The translations under genes were made by a program, and so were the position numbers. The notes beneath the pieces were generated by a model that was not told the DNA's origin, did no database searches, and was given only the letters and a program-made list of their open reading frames with translations. Of a DNA stretch of 64,000 nt, positions 9,724-18,697 are shown piece by piece. This DNA is from UM-FILTER-40-17 sp032251335 (GTDB lineage: Bacteria; Bacteroidota; Bacteroidia; Flavobacteriales; Flavobacteriaceae). The DNA lies in contig JAVVDW010000011.1 in the NCBI GenBank assembly GCA_032251335.1, positions 30,852 to 94,851 of the forward strand, written 5' to 3'. How positions within the stretch are numbered: the first letter of the stretch is position 1; each line of letters starts with the position of its first letter.

Positions 9724-9731
9724 CAAATTTA
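9724..9731 (-). promoter_or_regulatory. -7 element (TAAATTTG) for the acyl-CoA carboxylase operon
   Basis: On the minus strand TAAATTTG fits TAnnTTTG and ends 20 nt before the carrier ATG at 9703. I see no TTG at the usual spacing upstream, so only the -7 half is supported. Confidence 0.35.
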
Positions 9732-9841
9732 AGAATAAGATTGTGATTTCGGAGCCATTTTTAGTATTTTAACCTAAAATAGGTTTTCCAATTCCACGCA
9801 TTGAGTATATTTACGCTGCTATTTTATTAAACTTAATTTAA

Positions 9842-10372
9842 ATGGATGATATCACGCTTCGACTGCTGATTTTAATTCTGATTCCAACGCTGTTTTTAGG
9901 CTTTTTGGTTTTTTATTTTACCCAGCGGTTTTTTGAAAATCAAAACAAGAAAATGCGTTTAGATTACCTTCAACATACGGCTAAGGAAGTGCGCCCGCTT
10001 CGCCTTCAAGCCTACGAACGCATGACGCTATATCTGGAACGCATCGTACCGGCAAAACTCATCGCAAGGACACATTCGGAATCCAACAATTCTTCCGATT
10101 ATCTCCAACTGCTTACGCAGCAAATTGAGCAAGAATTTGAACACAACTTGGCGCAGCAAATCTACATTAGCGATACTTGTTGGAGTTTGATTCGAACCGC
10201 TAAAAACACGACCATCAACCAACTCAGAAATGCATTGACAGAAGACAAAGAAACCAGTGGGAAAGATATGCGCGAGCTCCTCTTATACAAACTTTCCAAT
10301 GTGGAACCTCCCTCCTACGTGGCGCTGCGATTCCTCAAAGAAGAAGTTATACAATATTTAAACGGAAATTAA
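9842..10372 (+). CDS. conserved membrane-anchored protein of unknown function
   Basis: The protein has 176 residues with one N-terminal transmembrane helix (about 7-27, LLILILIPTLFLGFLVFYFT). A cytoplasmic helical domain follows with RPLRLQAYERMTLYLERIVP near residues 50-70. I have a recollection of similar short Bacteroidota proteins with RLQAYERMTLFLERI (possibly the DUF7935 family), but cannot confirm it. No catalytic motif is present. The next gene starts 10 nt downstream, so they may be co-transcribed. Confidence 0.7.
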   Translation: MDDITLRLLILILIPTLFLGFLVFYFTQRFFENQNKKMRLDYLQHTAKEVRPLRLQAYERMTLYLERIVPAKLIARTHSESNNSSDYLQLLTQQIEQEFEHNLAQQIYISDTCWSLIRTAKNTTINQLRNALTEDKETSGKDMRELLLYKLSNVEPPSYVALRFLKEEVIQYLNGN

Positions 10373-10382
10373 TCACCCTTGT

Positions 10383-13220
10383 TTGAAAGCATCATTTTTA
10401 AAATACAAAACTGACTATCAGCTATTTACAAAGAGAAACATCAGCATACTCTGTTTTGTTTTTTTTCAATTGGCCCAAGCGCAATTAGAAACTGCCAATT
10501 GGTATTTTGGTCGCAACGCCGGCATTCGATTTGATCCTATTTCCGGAACCGTATCTGCTGTAACAGACGGTAGGCTCGTCACGCTTGAAGGCTGTGCTTC
10601 CATTTCGGATCGCTCCGGAAACTTGTTGTTTTATACCGATGGCGTGACTGTTTTCAACAGAAACCATCAGGTGATGGCCAACGGCAGCGGTTTAAACGGT
10701 GATTTTTCAAGTACACAATCTGCCATCATACTGCCAAAGCCCAATGATCCAAATATCTATTATATTTTTACGGTGGACGAACCGCACCACCTCAATGCCG
10801 ATGGAAACCCGCAAACTGCTGATCCGCAAGGCGATGATATAAATCACGGATTAAATTACAGCGTGGTTGACATGCGCTTATCAGGCGGAAATGGCGCGAT
10901 TGTATCGGGGCAAAAGAACATTTCTCTCGTTACTTACGATACAAACGATGCCACCGAATCGGCCTTTAAAAGTGCAGAAAAAATCACGGCCGTCAGGGCG
11001 GCAGATTGTAAATCTATTTGGATTATCTCACATTTTGTAGATCGATTTTACGCTTTCAAAGTAGGCGAAAATGGTGTAGATGATGTGCCGGTAGTTTCTC
11101 AATTGCCGCCTGTAAACCCATTGAGCGGTTACCGAAGAAATGCCTTGGGTTATTTAAAAGCATCTCCAGATGGAGACAAATTGGGTATCGCGCATTTCGG
11201 CTTTGCCACAGAAAGAGGCGGTGACGGACCCGGTGGCATTTATTTGTACGATTTTGACAATGATACCGGCTTGGTTTCAAATCCTATCACACTATATGAA
11301 GGGGATTCTCCCTACGGCATCGAGTTTTCGCCAGACGGCACAAAAATGTACGCTTCCCTGAATTTGGGTTTTGCAGGTGAAGGTCCGGCACTTATTTTTC
11401 AATACAATCTTTTGAGTCCGGACATTAGAGCTTCGCAGGCAACCATAAATATGTCAACGGTTTTCGAAGCACCTTCACTGCAGATTGGTTTGGACAACAA
11501 AATTTATGTCTCCCAACTCAATTTTGACGATTTTCAATCGGGGAAATACCTAAGTATCATAGAAAATCCGAATGCCCCTGCTGCAGCTATAAATTTCATC
11601 ACCGATGGTATTTTTCTCGATATCGGCAACAACAACCAACACCTTTCACAAATTGGACTGCCACCTTTTGTTCAATCTTTTTTCAGCAACCGAATTGATA
11701 TTATTCGAAACGGGCAAAGCAGCCAAAACCTTCCGCTTTGCGAAGGGGCATCCTTTACTTTTAGTGCCGACACCATCGCAGGTGCTGTTTATACTTGGTC
11801 AAAAGACGATGTAATCCTTCCGGAAACCGGTCCTTCATTAACCCTCAACAACGTGCAGGCTTCAGACCAAGGTATTTACAGGGTCAGCATTGATTTGCAA
11901 GATGGTACTTGCCCTTTGGAGGGCGAAGCAGCACTTCAAGTGATTTCGCTGTCGCAGACACAAGATGCAACTTTGGTGCAATGTGACCCCGACGCCGACG
12001 GACAAACGCTTTTCGATTTATCGTTGTCGATTGCAGATATTCTAAACGGACAAAGTGGCATTGGCGTTACATTCCACAACAGTGCAGACGACGCCACAAA
12101 CAATGTAAACCCTGTGGGCAACCTCATCTTTGAGAACACAAGTGCGCCTCAAGTTGTTTACGCACGTGTGGAAGCCAACGCATCGGGCTGTTTCGCAGTG
12201 CGGGAAGTACGACTCGAAATTTCAGCTGATATGGCAAGTGATGCACAATTGGAGGTTTGCGATGAGGATGGCAACGCAGACGGTTTTGCCCAGTTCGATT
12301 TGTCGCAGGCCGATGCTACCGTACTAAATGGTTTGGTTTCCGGTCTTTCTATTTCATATTACCTCACCCAAGAAGATGCTTTGATTCAAAACAATCCGTT
12401 ACCGCAACAGTATCGCAATGTTTTACCTAATACACAAATCGTTTACGCACGTGTCAGCAGCTTAAACAATTGTGTAGATATTGCAGAAATTACGCTACAA
12501 GTAAGACCCTTACCCGTTTTACCTCCGGATGAAACCCGCATCATTTGTCTAAATGCCAACGCACCCACTGTATTAAACGCAGGCGTGAATCCGGCACAAG
12601 TGGGCAATTTTACCTATTTGTGGAATACCGGAGAAACCACGCCTTCCATACGCGTTTCCCAAGCGGGCTCATTCAGTGTGATTGTGACCAATGTGTTTGG
12701 TTGCACTGCAGTCCGAAATTTCACCTTAGACGGATCGGATGTGGCTAACATCACTGACATTGCCATAGAAGATTTAACCGACAACAATCGGATTGAGGTT
12801 TTTGTTTCGGGTATTGGTGATTACGAATTCGCCTTAGATTTTGAAGAAGGTCCCTATCAAGACAGTGCTGTTTTTGAAAATGTTTTGTCCGGATTTCACA
12901 CAGTTTTTGTTAGAGATAAAAACGGTTGCGGCATTGTTTCAGAGGAAATTGCCGTACTTGGTATTCCCAAATTTTTCACACCCAACGGTGATGGATTCAA
13001 CGACACTTGGCAGGTTAGAGGTTTACCACCTGAGCTGCGCGCCGGAACCAAAATTTTTATTTTTGATCGCTTTGGGAAGTTATTAAAAGATTTGGCACCC
13101 AACGGAGTGGGTTGGGATGGCACCTACCGAAACCAACAGATGCCATCTACAGACTATTGGTATCGTATTGAATTTGCAAACGGACGCACGGCAAGGGGAC
13201 ATTTTACCTTAAAGCGATAA
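10383..13220 (+). CDS. T9SS type B sorting-domain exoprotein with beta-propeller-like head
   Basis: The 945-residue secreted protein starts at a TTG (10383); no ATG occurs in frame before the mature part. Residues 1-33 form a signal peptide ending QLAQA. Residues about 35-430 contain propeller-like repeats (WYFGRNAGIRFDP, SPDGDKLGIAHFG, SPDGTKMYASLN). An Ig-like domain (about 440-520) and modules beginning LVQCDPDADGQTLFDLSL follow. The chain ends in a gliding-motility/T9SS type B domain (FFTPNGDGFNDTW to the terminal TLKR). It should be exported through Sec and then the T9SS; ligand or enzyme activity is unknown. The C-terminal half is closely similar to that of the protein at 57824-60163. 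Confidence 0.85.
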   Translation: MKASFLKYKTDYQLFTKRNISILCFVFFQLAQAQLETANWYFGRNAGIRFDPISGTVSAVTDGRLVTLEGCASISDRSGNLLFYTDGVTVFNRNHQVMANGSGLNGDFSSTQSAIILPKPNDPNIYYIFTVDEPHHLNADGNPQTADPQGDDINHGLNYSVVDMRLSGGNGAIVSGQKNISLVTYDTNDATESAFKSAEKITAVRAADCKSIWIISHFVDRFYAFKVGENGVDDVPVVSQLPPVNPLSGYRRNALGYLKASPDGDKLGIAHFGFATERGGDGPGGIYLYDFDNDTGLVSNPITLYEGDSPYGIEFSPDGTKMYASLNLGFAGEGPALIFQYNLLSPDIRASQATINMSTVFEAPSLQIGLDNKIYVSQLNFDDFQSGKYLSIIENPNAPAAAINFITDGIFLDIGNNNQHLSQIGLPPFVQSFFSNRIDIIRNGQSSQNLPLCEGASFTFSADTIAGAVYTWSKDDVILPETGPSLTLNNVQASDQGIYRVSIDLQDGTCPLEGEAALQVISLSQTQDATLVQCDPDADGQTLFDLSLSIADILNGQSGIGVTFHNSADDATNNVNPVGNLIFENTSAPQVVYARVEANASGCFAVREVRLEISADMASDAQLEVCDEDGNADGFAQFDLSQADATVLNGLVSGLSISYYLTQEDALIQNNPLPQQYRNVLPNTQIVYARVSSLNNCVDIAEITLQVRPLPVLPPDETRIICLNANAPTVLNAGVNPAQVGNFTYLWNTGETTPSIRVSQAGSFSVIVTNVFGCTAVRNFTLDGSDVANITDIAIEDLTDNNRIEVFVSGIGDYEFALDFEEGPYQDSAVFENVLSGFHTVFVRDKNGCGIVSEEIAVLGIPKFFTPNGDGFNDTWQVRGLPPELRAGTKIFIFDRFGKLLKDLAPNGVGWDGTYRNQQMPSTDYWYRIEFANGRTARGHFTLKR

Positions 13221-13359
13221 TATTAAATTGAGGCTTTTAAATGTTGCTGAATGAATCGGCCGGACAGGAAGGCTATCAAGTAAATGAGTCTGACTAACAA
13301 ATTATGATTGTACCTAGCACTAGAAACCGGATGATTTAAAAGACCTAAAAAATAATGAG

Positions 13360-14232
13360 ATGGACCATCAATCAAAAAGTCATTTAGTATTTTTTATTTT
13401 ACTATTGTCTGTGTTTTACGGCTGTGAAAAAACTTCAAAAACCCAAAAATTTCCCTATCACTCCCATTCCACAGAGGCTATTTACAGGTATCGCACAGGT
13501 TGGCAACAAATTATGGACGAAGGTTTCTATGGAAAAGCCGAAAAATCTTATCAGAAAGCCATGATTCACGATCCTGATTTTTTAATGGCTAAAAGTGTGT
13601 ATGCTCGGCTGATTTTGGACACTGAGGAACGGCTGCAACTCTACAAAGAAGTGGAAAACAAAAAGCTGACCGTTGCTGGCGACGAACGCATGTTGTTGGA
13701 TGTTTATCAAAGTTTGGTAAACTTCACCAACCTGCGAGCGCAAAACCATCCGAATGCAAAAGACTCTTTGCAAAAGGCTTTGCAACTTGCAGAGGAAAAT
13801 TTGGGACATATCATTAAAAAATATCCGGACGAAATTCACATAAAAGCGGAATATGTTGAGATTATTCATTCGCTTTACGGAGATCGGGCCGCCTTGGACA
13901 CTTTGGCAAAAATCACCACACCACAGCAGCGTTTAAATCCGTTTTTGATGGGTTATGCAGCCGAGTTGGAAGCCAATCTGGGTAATTACGAAACGGCGTT
14001 TAGGAAAGCAGATTCGCTAGCAATATTTTTCAAAGATCTACAGGTACCAAAGCCACATGTGGTTTGGGCATCGCTATATTTTAAAAAGAAAAATTTGGAA
14101 AAAGCAGCTATGGAAATCGATATAGCCTATAAAATGGATCCCCGAAATCTAGACGCATCAAGGCTCAGAACGCGTATTTACGATGCGCTCCAAAAAAAGC
14201 AAGACAGGATTCGGGTACTAAAAAGTTACTAA
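13360..14232 (+). CDS. putative TPR-like lipoprotein
   Basis: The protein has 290 residues with a lipoprotein-type signal (about 10-22, FFILLLSVFYGC) that places the acylated Cys at residue 22. The mature part is helical with TPR-like units (GFYGKAEKSYQKAMIHDPDF, LEKAAMEIDIAYKMDPRN). No catalytic motif is seen. It lies alone between the T9SS gene (139-nt gap) and the convergent wbqC-like gene, whose stop is only 6 nt away. A role as an envelope scaffold is an inference. Confidence 0.65.
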   Translation: MDHQSKSHLVFFILLLSVFYGCEKTSKTQKFPYHSHSTEAIYRYRTGWQQIMDEGFYGKAEKSYQKAMIHDPDFLMAKSVYARLILDTEERLQLYKEVENKKLTVAGDERMLLDVYQSLVNFTNLRAQNHPNAKDSLQKALQLAEENLGHIIKKYPDEIHIKAEYVEIIHSLYGDRAALDTLAKITTPQQRLNPFLMGYAAELEANLGNYETAFRKADSLAIFFKDLQVPKPHVVWASLYFKKKNLEKAAMEIDIAYKMDPRNLDASRLRTRIYDALQKKQDRIRVLKSY

Positions 14233-14238
14233 CCCCTG

Positions 14239-14871
14239 TCAAAAAAATGCGTTTATAGAAGCGTATTGTCTGTCGAGATAAGGGTTTGTTTCGGGTCCTA
14301 AATTAAACAGCAAATCCAAAATACATAAATTGCCGATGTGTGGTTTGTCTTGAAAAACTTGGGTGTAAGATTCGAACGTAAAATTGTGTTTCTTTGAAGC
14401 CGCCAAAGGTCTTATATCTAAAATATCATCAGACAGTTCGGGTGCATAAACAAGCGTTTTTGAAAAGCGTGTCTCCCATTTCAACAACTTCATTACCAAA
14501 TTCATACAGACCAAATTCCAATCCATCAATCGTTCGTATTCGGTGTGAAAAAGCGGATAAAAGTCGTCTTCGTAATATTCAAAGTAAGGCGACGATCGGT
14601 AGGCGGCACAGATAGATCGCCAATGGTTGGTTTGCCATTCGAAATTATTTTCGAGCAGCACGGCTTCCGATTTTTGTCGGATTCCTTTTCCGTGTTTAAT
14701 GGGAATATTCAACATCAACCTGCCGTTGGCACCATAAATATACATCCGATTGCGGAGTGTTTGCTTTTGATAGTTGTCATTTACCTCCCAAACGATTTCC
14801 GTGGATTGTTTTAGGGCAACAAAATGCGCCACATCGCCAAAATACACAGGGTGTAAATAAACTTTTTTCAA
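14239..14871 (-). CDS. WbqC-like family protein
   Basis: The 210-residue protein matches the WbqC-like family, typically 200-240 residues. Features visible are the N-terminal LHPVYFGDVAHF, the segment QTLRNRMYIYGANG and the central WRSICAAYRSSPYFEYYEDD. Members occur in some O-antigen clusters, but their biochemical role is not established. It is the last gene of the parA-parB-DUF5683-dapB-lepB run and starts 1 nt after the lepB stop, so co-expression with lepB is likely. Confidence 0.8.
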   Translation of the reverse strand: MKKVYLHPVYFGDVAHFVALKQSTEIVWEVNDNYQKQTLRNRMYIYGANGRLMLNIPIKHGKGIRQKSEAVLLENNFEWQTNHWRSICAAYRSSPYFEYYEDDFYPLFHTEYERLMDWNLVCMNLVMKLLKWETRFSKTLVYAPELSDDILDIRPLAASKKHNFTFESYTQVFQDKPHIGNLCILDLLFNLGPETNPYLDRQYASINAFF

Positions 14872-14872
14872 C

Positions 14873-16426
14873 TTAAGCTTTTTTCTGCTTTCTGCGAATC
14901 AGCTTGGATATCACAAACCAAAGACCGATGCCAATCAAAAAATATTTAAAATAAGATACCGGTTCGCCGGAACCGCTAACCGTGGTAAAAAATCGATTCC
15001 AGCGTGGCTTCCAGTTAGAAAATCCTTGCGTAATGCCCTCTATGCTCATCCATACAAAAACGGGTTTGCCCACCACGTGATCAAAAGGCACAAAACCCCA
15101 ATATCTGCTGTCTTCAGAGTTGTGCCGATTGTCGCCCATCATCCAGTAGTAATCTTGCTTAAAAGTATAGGAAGAAGCCGGTTTGCCATTGAGAAAGGCC
15201 TGTCCGTCTTGCCATGTCAAAGTGTTGTTTTCATAAGCTTCTATGGCGTATCGGTAGATGGAAAAATTGCGTCGGTTTAACTGAATTTTATCTCCGGCCT
15301 TGGGAATATACACAGTTCCCAATTGATCTCGATTCCAGTTAAATTTGCCGTTATTGGGAAAAATAGAAGATTCTGTGAGTGTGGAATCAGCTACCAATCT
15401 GGTGATGTTGGCAATCGCCGGATGCGATTTCAGTTGCGCGGCGTATGCTTCTGTCAAAGCGTGTATTTGAATTTGATTTTGTCCGATACGGCTTGCTCCA
15501 TCGCTGATTTCGTAGCGTTCAAAAAAATTGGAACCCAAGGGTTGTCCGTTGGTTTCAATCACATAGCTGAATTGTAAACGCGCTCTTTCGGGCAGTTGTT
15601 CTTTTTGTCCGTTTATATACACATAACCGTCTCTAACAGACAGTGAATCGCCGGGAATACCAACGGCTCTTTTTACGTAATTAGATTTTTTGTCCAGTGG
15701 CTTATACACATGTATGTTTGAATAATCCCTAAAAAACCTGACGGTATCAACCGGCCAGTTAAACACCACTATGTCGTTGCGCTTAATCTCTTGGAAACCG
15801 GGCAAGCGAAAATAGGGCAACTGAGGCCAACTCAAATATGATTTGATTTTGAAAAAAGGAATCGTATCATGAACCATCGGAAACGAAACGGCTGTTGTGG
15901 GTGTGCGCGCACCGTAATGCATTTTGCTCACCAGCAGAAAATCGCCCACCAAAAGGGTTTTTTCGAGTGAGGAAGTTGGAATGGTGAAAGGTTGCATCAC
16001 ATACGTATGAATAAGCGTGGCAGCAACCACCGCAAAAACAATTGCGCTGATTAAATCGCCCGTAGCTGTTCTCGCTTTTAGAGACCTGTTCTCTACGTAC
16101 TTAAGGTCTGTTGCATAATTGAGATAGTACAAATAAAAACCGAGCGTAATCAAGCTTAAAAATGTATGTGTCTTGGTATATTTTCCGAAAGAGCGGGCGG
16201 TTTCTACCCAAACCACCCCAAACATGATGACGTTTATCATGGGTACAAACAGCAACAGCACCCACCACCACGAACGATTGATGATTTTGGTGAGAACATA
16301 GGCATTGTAAACCGGAACAAACGCCTCCCAGGGCTTACGTCCGGCTGCAATATACATTTTCCAAGTGCCTAGGCCATGGATCAATTGGGCTATCAGGAAA
16401 AGGATAAACCATTGTTGAATATTCAT
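14873..16426 (-). CDS. lepB: signal peptidase I, extended Bacteroidota form
   Basis: This serine-lysine protease cleaves Sec signal peptides at the outer face of the inner membrane. It has 517 residues against 324 in E. coli. The extra N-terminal part (1-115) has about four hydrophobic segments. A membrane anchor (about 127-146) precedes box B (IPTSSLEKTL), where Ser153 is the nucleophile. Box D (VKRAVGIPGDSL) supplies general base Lys252. Box E (MMGDNRHNSEDSRYWG) lies near 425-440. The Ser-to-Lys distance of about 99 residues shows a long insertion. A C-terminal hydrophobic helix (about 492-508) is also present. The gene lies 10 nt after dapB. Confidence 0.93.
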   Translation of the reverse strand: MNIQQWFILFLIAQLIHGLGTWKMYIAAGRKPWEAFVPVYNAYVLTKIINRSWWWVLLLFVPMINVIMFGVVWVETARSFGKYTKTHTFLSLITLGFYLYYLNYATDLKYVENRSLKARTATGDLISAIVFAVVAATLIHTYVMQPFTIPTSSLEKTLLVGDFLLVSKMHYGARTPTTAVSFPMVHDTIPFFKIKSYLSWPQLPYFRLPGFQEIKRNDIVVFNWPVDTVRFFRDYSNIHVYKPLDKKSNYVKRAVGIPGDSLSVRDGYVYINGQKEQLPERARLQFSYVIETNGQPLGSNFFERYEISDGASRIGQNQIQIHALTEAYAAQLKSHPAIANITRLVADSTLTESSIFPNNGKFNWNRDQLGTVYIPKAGDKIQLNRRNFSIYRYAIEAYENNTLTWQDGQAFLNGKPASSYTFKQDYYWMMGDNRHNSEDSRYWGFVPFDHVVGKPVFVWMSIEGITQGFSNWKPRWNRFFTTVSGSGEPVSYFKYFLIGIGLWFVISKLIRRKQKKA

Positions 16427-16436
16427 AATAGGGTAA

Positions 16437-17144
16437 TTAAAATGGTTTTACATCTAACACATCTTTCATGGTAAAGATACCGGTTTTTCCACAAAGCCAT
16501 TCGGCTGCCATCACAGCACCGAGGGCAAAACCTTCGCGTCCGTGAGCCTCGTGGGTTATCGATATACGGTCTTCGGGTGCGTCGAAACTGACGGTGTGCG
16601 TGCCGGGTACTTCACCTATTCGTTTGGTATCAATTTTTAAAGTGTTATCATCCCCTGTGTCGAGAGTCCATTTCCGGTAATGGCTGTATGCCATAACACC
16701 TTCAGCTAAAGTAATAGCGGTACCGCTGGGCGCATCTAGTTTATGAATGTGGTGAATTTCTTCGATGCCTGCATGGTATTGTCGGAAAGGTTGCATCAAT
16801 TTCGCTAAATATTCATTGAGTTGAAAAAACAGGTTGACACCCAAACTAAAATTTGAAGCATAAATAAACCCTGAACGCGCCTCTTTGCACGCTTGGCATA
16901 CCTCTTCAAATTGTGCCAACCAACCCGTAGTGCCACTCACCACGGGGACACCGGCTTGGAAACAAGTTTTTAGGTTGGAAACGGCAGCTGCCGGCACACT
17001 AAATTCTATGGCTACATCGGCGTTTTTCAATATGTCAACTGTTACCGGTCCGTCTATTTTTGCCACAACTTCGTGACCTCTTTGGGTTGCAACAGCATCA
17101 ATGGTTTTACCCATTTTTCCGTAACCCACCAATGCAATCTTCAT
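16437..17144 (-). CDS. dapB: 4-hydroxy-tetrahydrodipicolinate reductase
   Basis: The 235-residue enzyme reduces hydroxy-tetrahydrodipicolinate with NAD(P)H in the lysine/diaminopimelate pathway, supplying peptidoglycan. The N-terminal Rossmann motif is GYGKMG (7-12). The catalytic segment EIHHIHKLDAPSGTA holds His131/His132 and Lys135. It is shorter than E. coli DapB (273) but has the core motifs. It lies 4 nt after the DUF5683 gene and 10 nt before lepB. dapD of the same pathway is at 53497-54312. Confidence 0.95.
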   Translation of the reverse strand: MKIALVGYGKMGKTIDAVATQRGHEVVAKIDGPVTVDILKNADVAIEFSVPAAAVSNLKTCFQAGVPVVSGTTGWLAQFEEVCQACKEARSGFIYASNFSLGVNLFFQLNEYLAKLMQPFRQYHAGIEEIHHIHKLDAPSGTAITLAEGVMAYSHYRKWTLDTGDDNTLKIDTKRIGEVPGTHTVSFDAPEDRISITHEAHGREGFALGAVMAAEWLCGKTGIFTMKDVLDVKPF

Positions 17145-17148
17145 AAAG

Positions 17149-17808
17149 TTAAAAATTTAAACTCAAGGTTAACCCTGTTTGTACCGTGCCTGTATATATA
17201 TCGTGCTGCATCATGGGGCGCAGGGTGAGGTTGTTTCTGATGTTAAATTGTTTTAAATGGGCATGCACATTGGCTTCTACAATATTTAATCCGTAGAGAA
17301 GCACCGTCATGAGCAAAGACAAATCGCGGTTGCGCCTAAATTCTCTTTGGGCGCGTTCCAAAGTGGTTTGGTTGAGAATAATCCCTTGAAATTCATCATC
17401 GTTAAATCCGGCCAGTCGCCTCTTGAGTGCATCTCGATAGCGGTTGAAATCGTCGTTGTTGGTAAAATAGAAATACAAACTCGTTCCCAATGCGCCGTAA
17501 ACGATAGGAATTTTCCAATATGCCTTGTTGTATGCCTGACCCAAGCCTGGCAAAATAGCCGAATAAAAAGCGGCACGCGCGGGTGAATTGGGATCGATAT
17601 CTTCAATATTGATGGCCAGCGTATCATTCAAATAATAGAGGTCTTTCTCTGCGCGTCTTTTTTCTCTGCGTTCTTTTGCCGTTATTTTCACCTCGCTTTC
17701 GGGTTGCGAAACGGTGTCGTTTTTTTGAGGTGTCTTTTCTTGAGCCAAGCCTGTTAGCGACAAACAGCAACACGCTGTACAGATAAAAAAATAAAACCTA
17801 GGCTTCAC
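17149..17808 (-). CDS. DUF5683 domain membrane protein
   Basis: The 219-residue protein has a signal sequence (1-22, LTGLAQ), a charged low-complexity linker and a hydrophobic core with the family-like segment RAAFYSAILPGLGQAYNKAYWKIP (split here as AAFYSAILPGLGQ and YNKAYWKIP). A second membrane region is near residues 160-175. It sits between parB and dapB, overlapping the parB end by 11 nt, which suggests translational coupling. Function is unknown. Confidence 0.8.
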   Translation of the reverse strand: MKPRFYFFICTACCCLSLTGLAQEKTPQKNDTVSQPESEVKITAKERREKRRAEKDLYYLNDTLAINIEDIDPNSPARAAFYSAILPGLGQAYNKAYWKIPIVYGALGTSLYFYFTNNDDFNRYRDALKRRLAGFNDDEFQGIILNQTTLERAQREFRRNRDLSLLMTVLLYGLNIVEANVHAHLKQFNIRNNLTLRPMMQHDIYTGTVQTGLTLSLNF

Positions 17809-18697
17809 CTTTGATGATTTTTTTCAAGCGTTTAAAATCCTCTTCCGAATCAAAAGGAATCAAGATTTTTCCTTTACCGTCCTTGCTAAATTGAATTTTC
17901 ACCTTTGTTTTAAAAAAATCGTTGAAGGCAGGTGTTGCCTTTTGAACAAATTCGGGCGTAGTATGGGCAGATGCTTTTTGGGCGTCTTTATTTTCGTGAA
18001 AATTACGCACCAACGCTTCGGTTTGCCGGACCGACAAGTTTTGAGACAGGATGCGCTCGTAAATAGCCAATTGCGATTTTCGATCTTCTATATTGATAAT
18101 AGCACGACCGTGTCCCATACTGAGAAAACCGTCACGCATACCGGTTTGTATGATGGGATCGAGTTTTAACAAGCGTAAATAATTGGTAATGGTAGATCGT
18201 TTTTTGCCGACCCGTTCGCTGAGTTGTTCTTGTGTCAGTTGAATTTCATCTATCAACCGCTGGTAGGAAAGGGCAATTTCGATAGGGTCTAAATCTTGAC
18301 GTTGGATGTTTTCCACCAAAGCCATTTCCAAGGATTCCTGGTCATTGGCAATGCGAACATAGGCGGGTACATGTGTAAGACCGGCCAATTTGGAAGCCCT
18401 GATCCGGCGCTCACCGGACACCAATTGGTATTGGTTAAAACCTGTTTTGCGAACGGTGATGGGTTGAATAACGCCTAGTTCTTTGATAGAAGTAGCCAAC
18501 TCACGAAGGTTTTCTTCATTGAAATTGGAACGTGGCTGAAAAGGATTCATTTCGATGGAAGAAAGTTCAATCTCAAGAATATTCCCCACTACTTTATCTG
18601 CATGGCGATCTTGGGCGGAGCGAATATCGTTGTCGGGGTCTTTCAGCAGGGCAGAAAGACCTCTTCCGAGTGCTTGCTTTTTGGTCGCTTTTGCCAT
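17798..18697 (-). CDS. parB: chromosome-partitioning protein ParB
   Basis: The 299-residue CTP-dependent DNA clamp binds parS centromere sites and spreads on the chromosome. The N-terminal ParB/Srx domain has NPFQPRSNF (about 52-60) and the CTP-binding GERRIRASKLAGL (about 95-107). A helix-turn-helix domain follows (QEQLSERVGKKRSTITNYLRLL, seen as LSERVGKKRSTITNYLRLL). The C-terminal dimerisation part is basic. Its start codon overlaps the parA stop by one base (TAATG). I found no parS-like 16-mer by eye in the window. Confidence 0.95.
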   Translation of the reverse strand: MAKATKKQALGRGLSALLKDPDNDIRSAQDRHADKVVGNILEIELSSIEMNPFQPRSNFNEENLRELATSIKELGVIQPITVRKTGFNQYQLVSGERRIRASKLAGLTHVPAYVRIANDQESLEMALVENIQRQDLDPIEIALSYQRLIDEIQLTQEQLSERVGKKRSTITNYLRLLKLDPIIQTGMRDGFLSMGHGRAIINIEDRKSQLAIYERILSQNLSVRQTEALVRNFHENKDAQKASAHTTPEFVQKATPAFNDFFKTKVKIQFSKDGKGKILIPFDSEEDFKRLKKIIKGEA

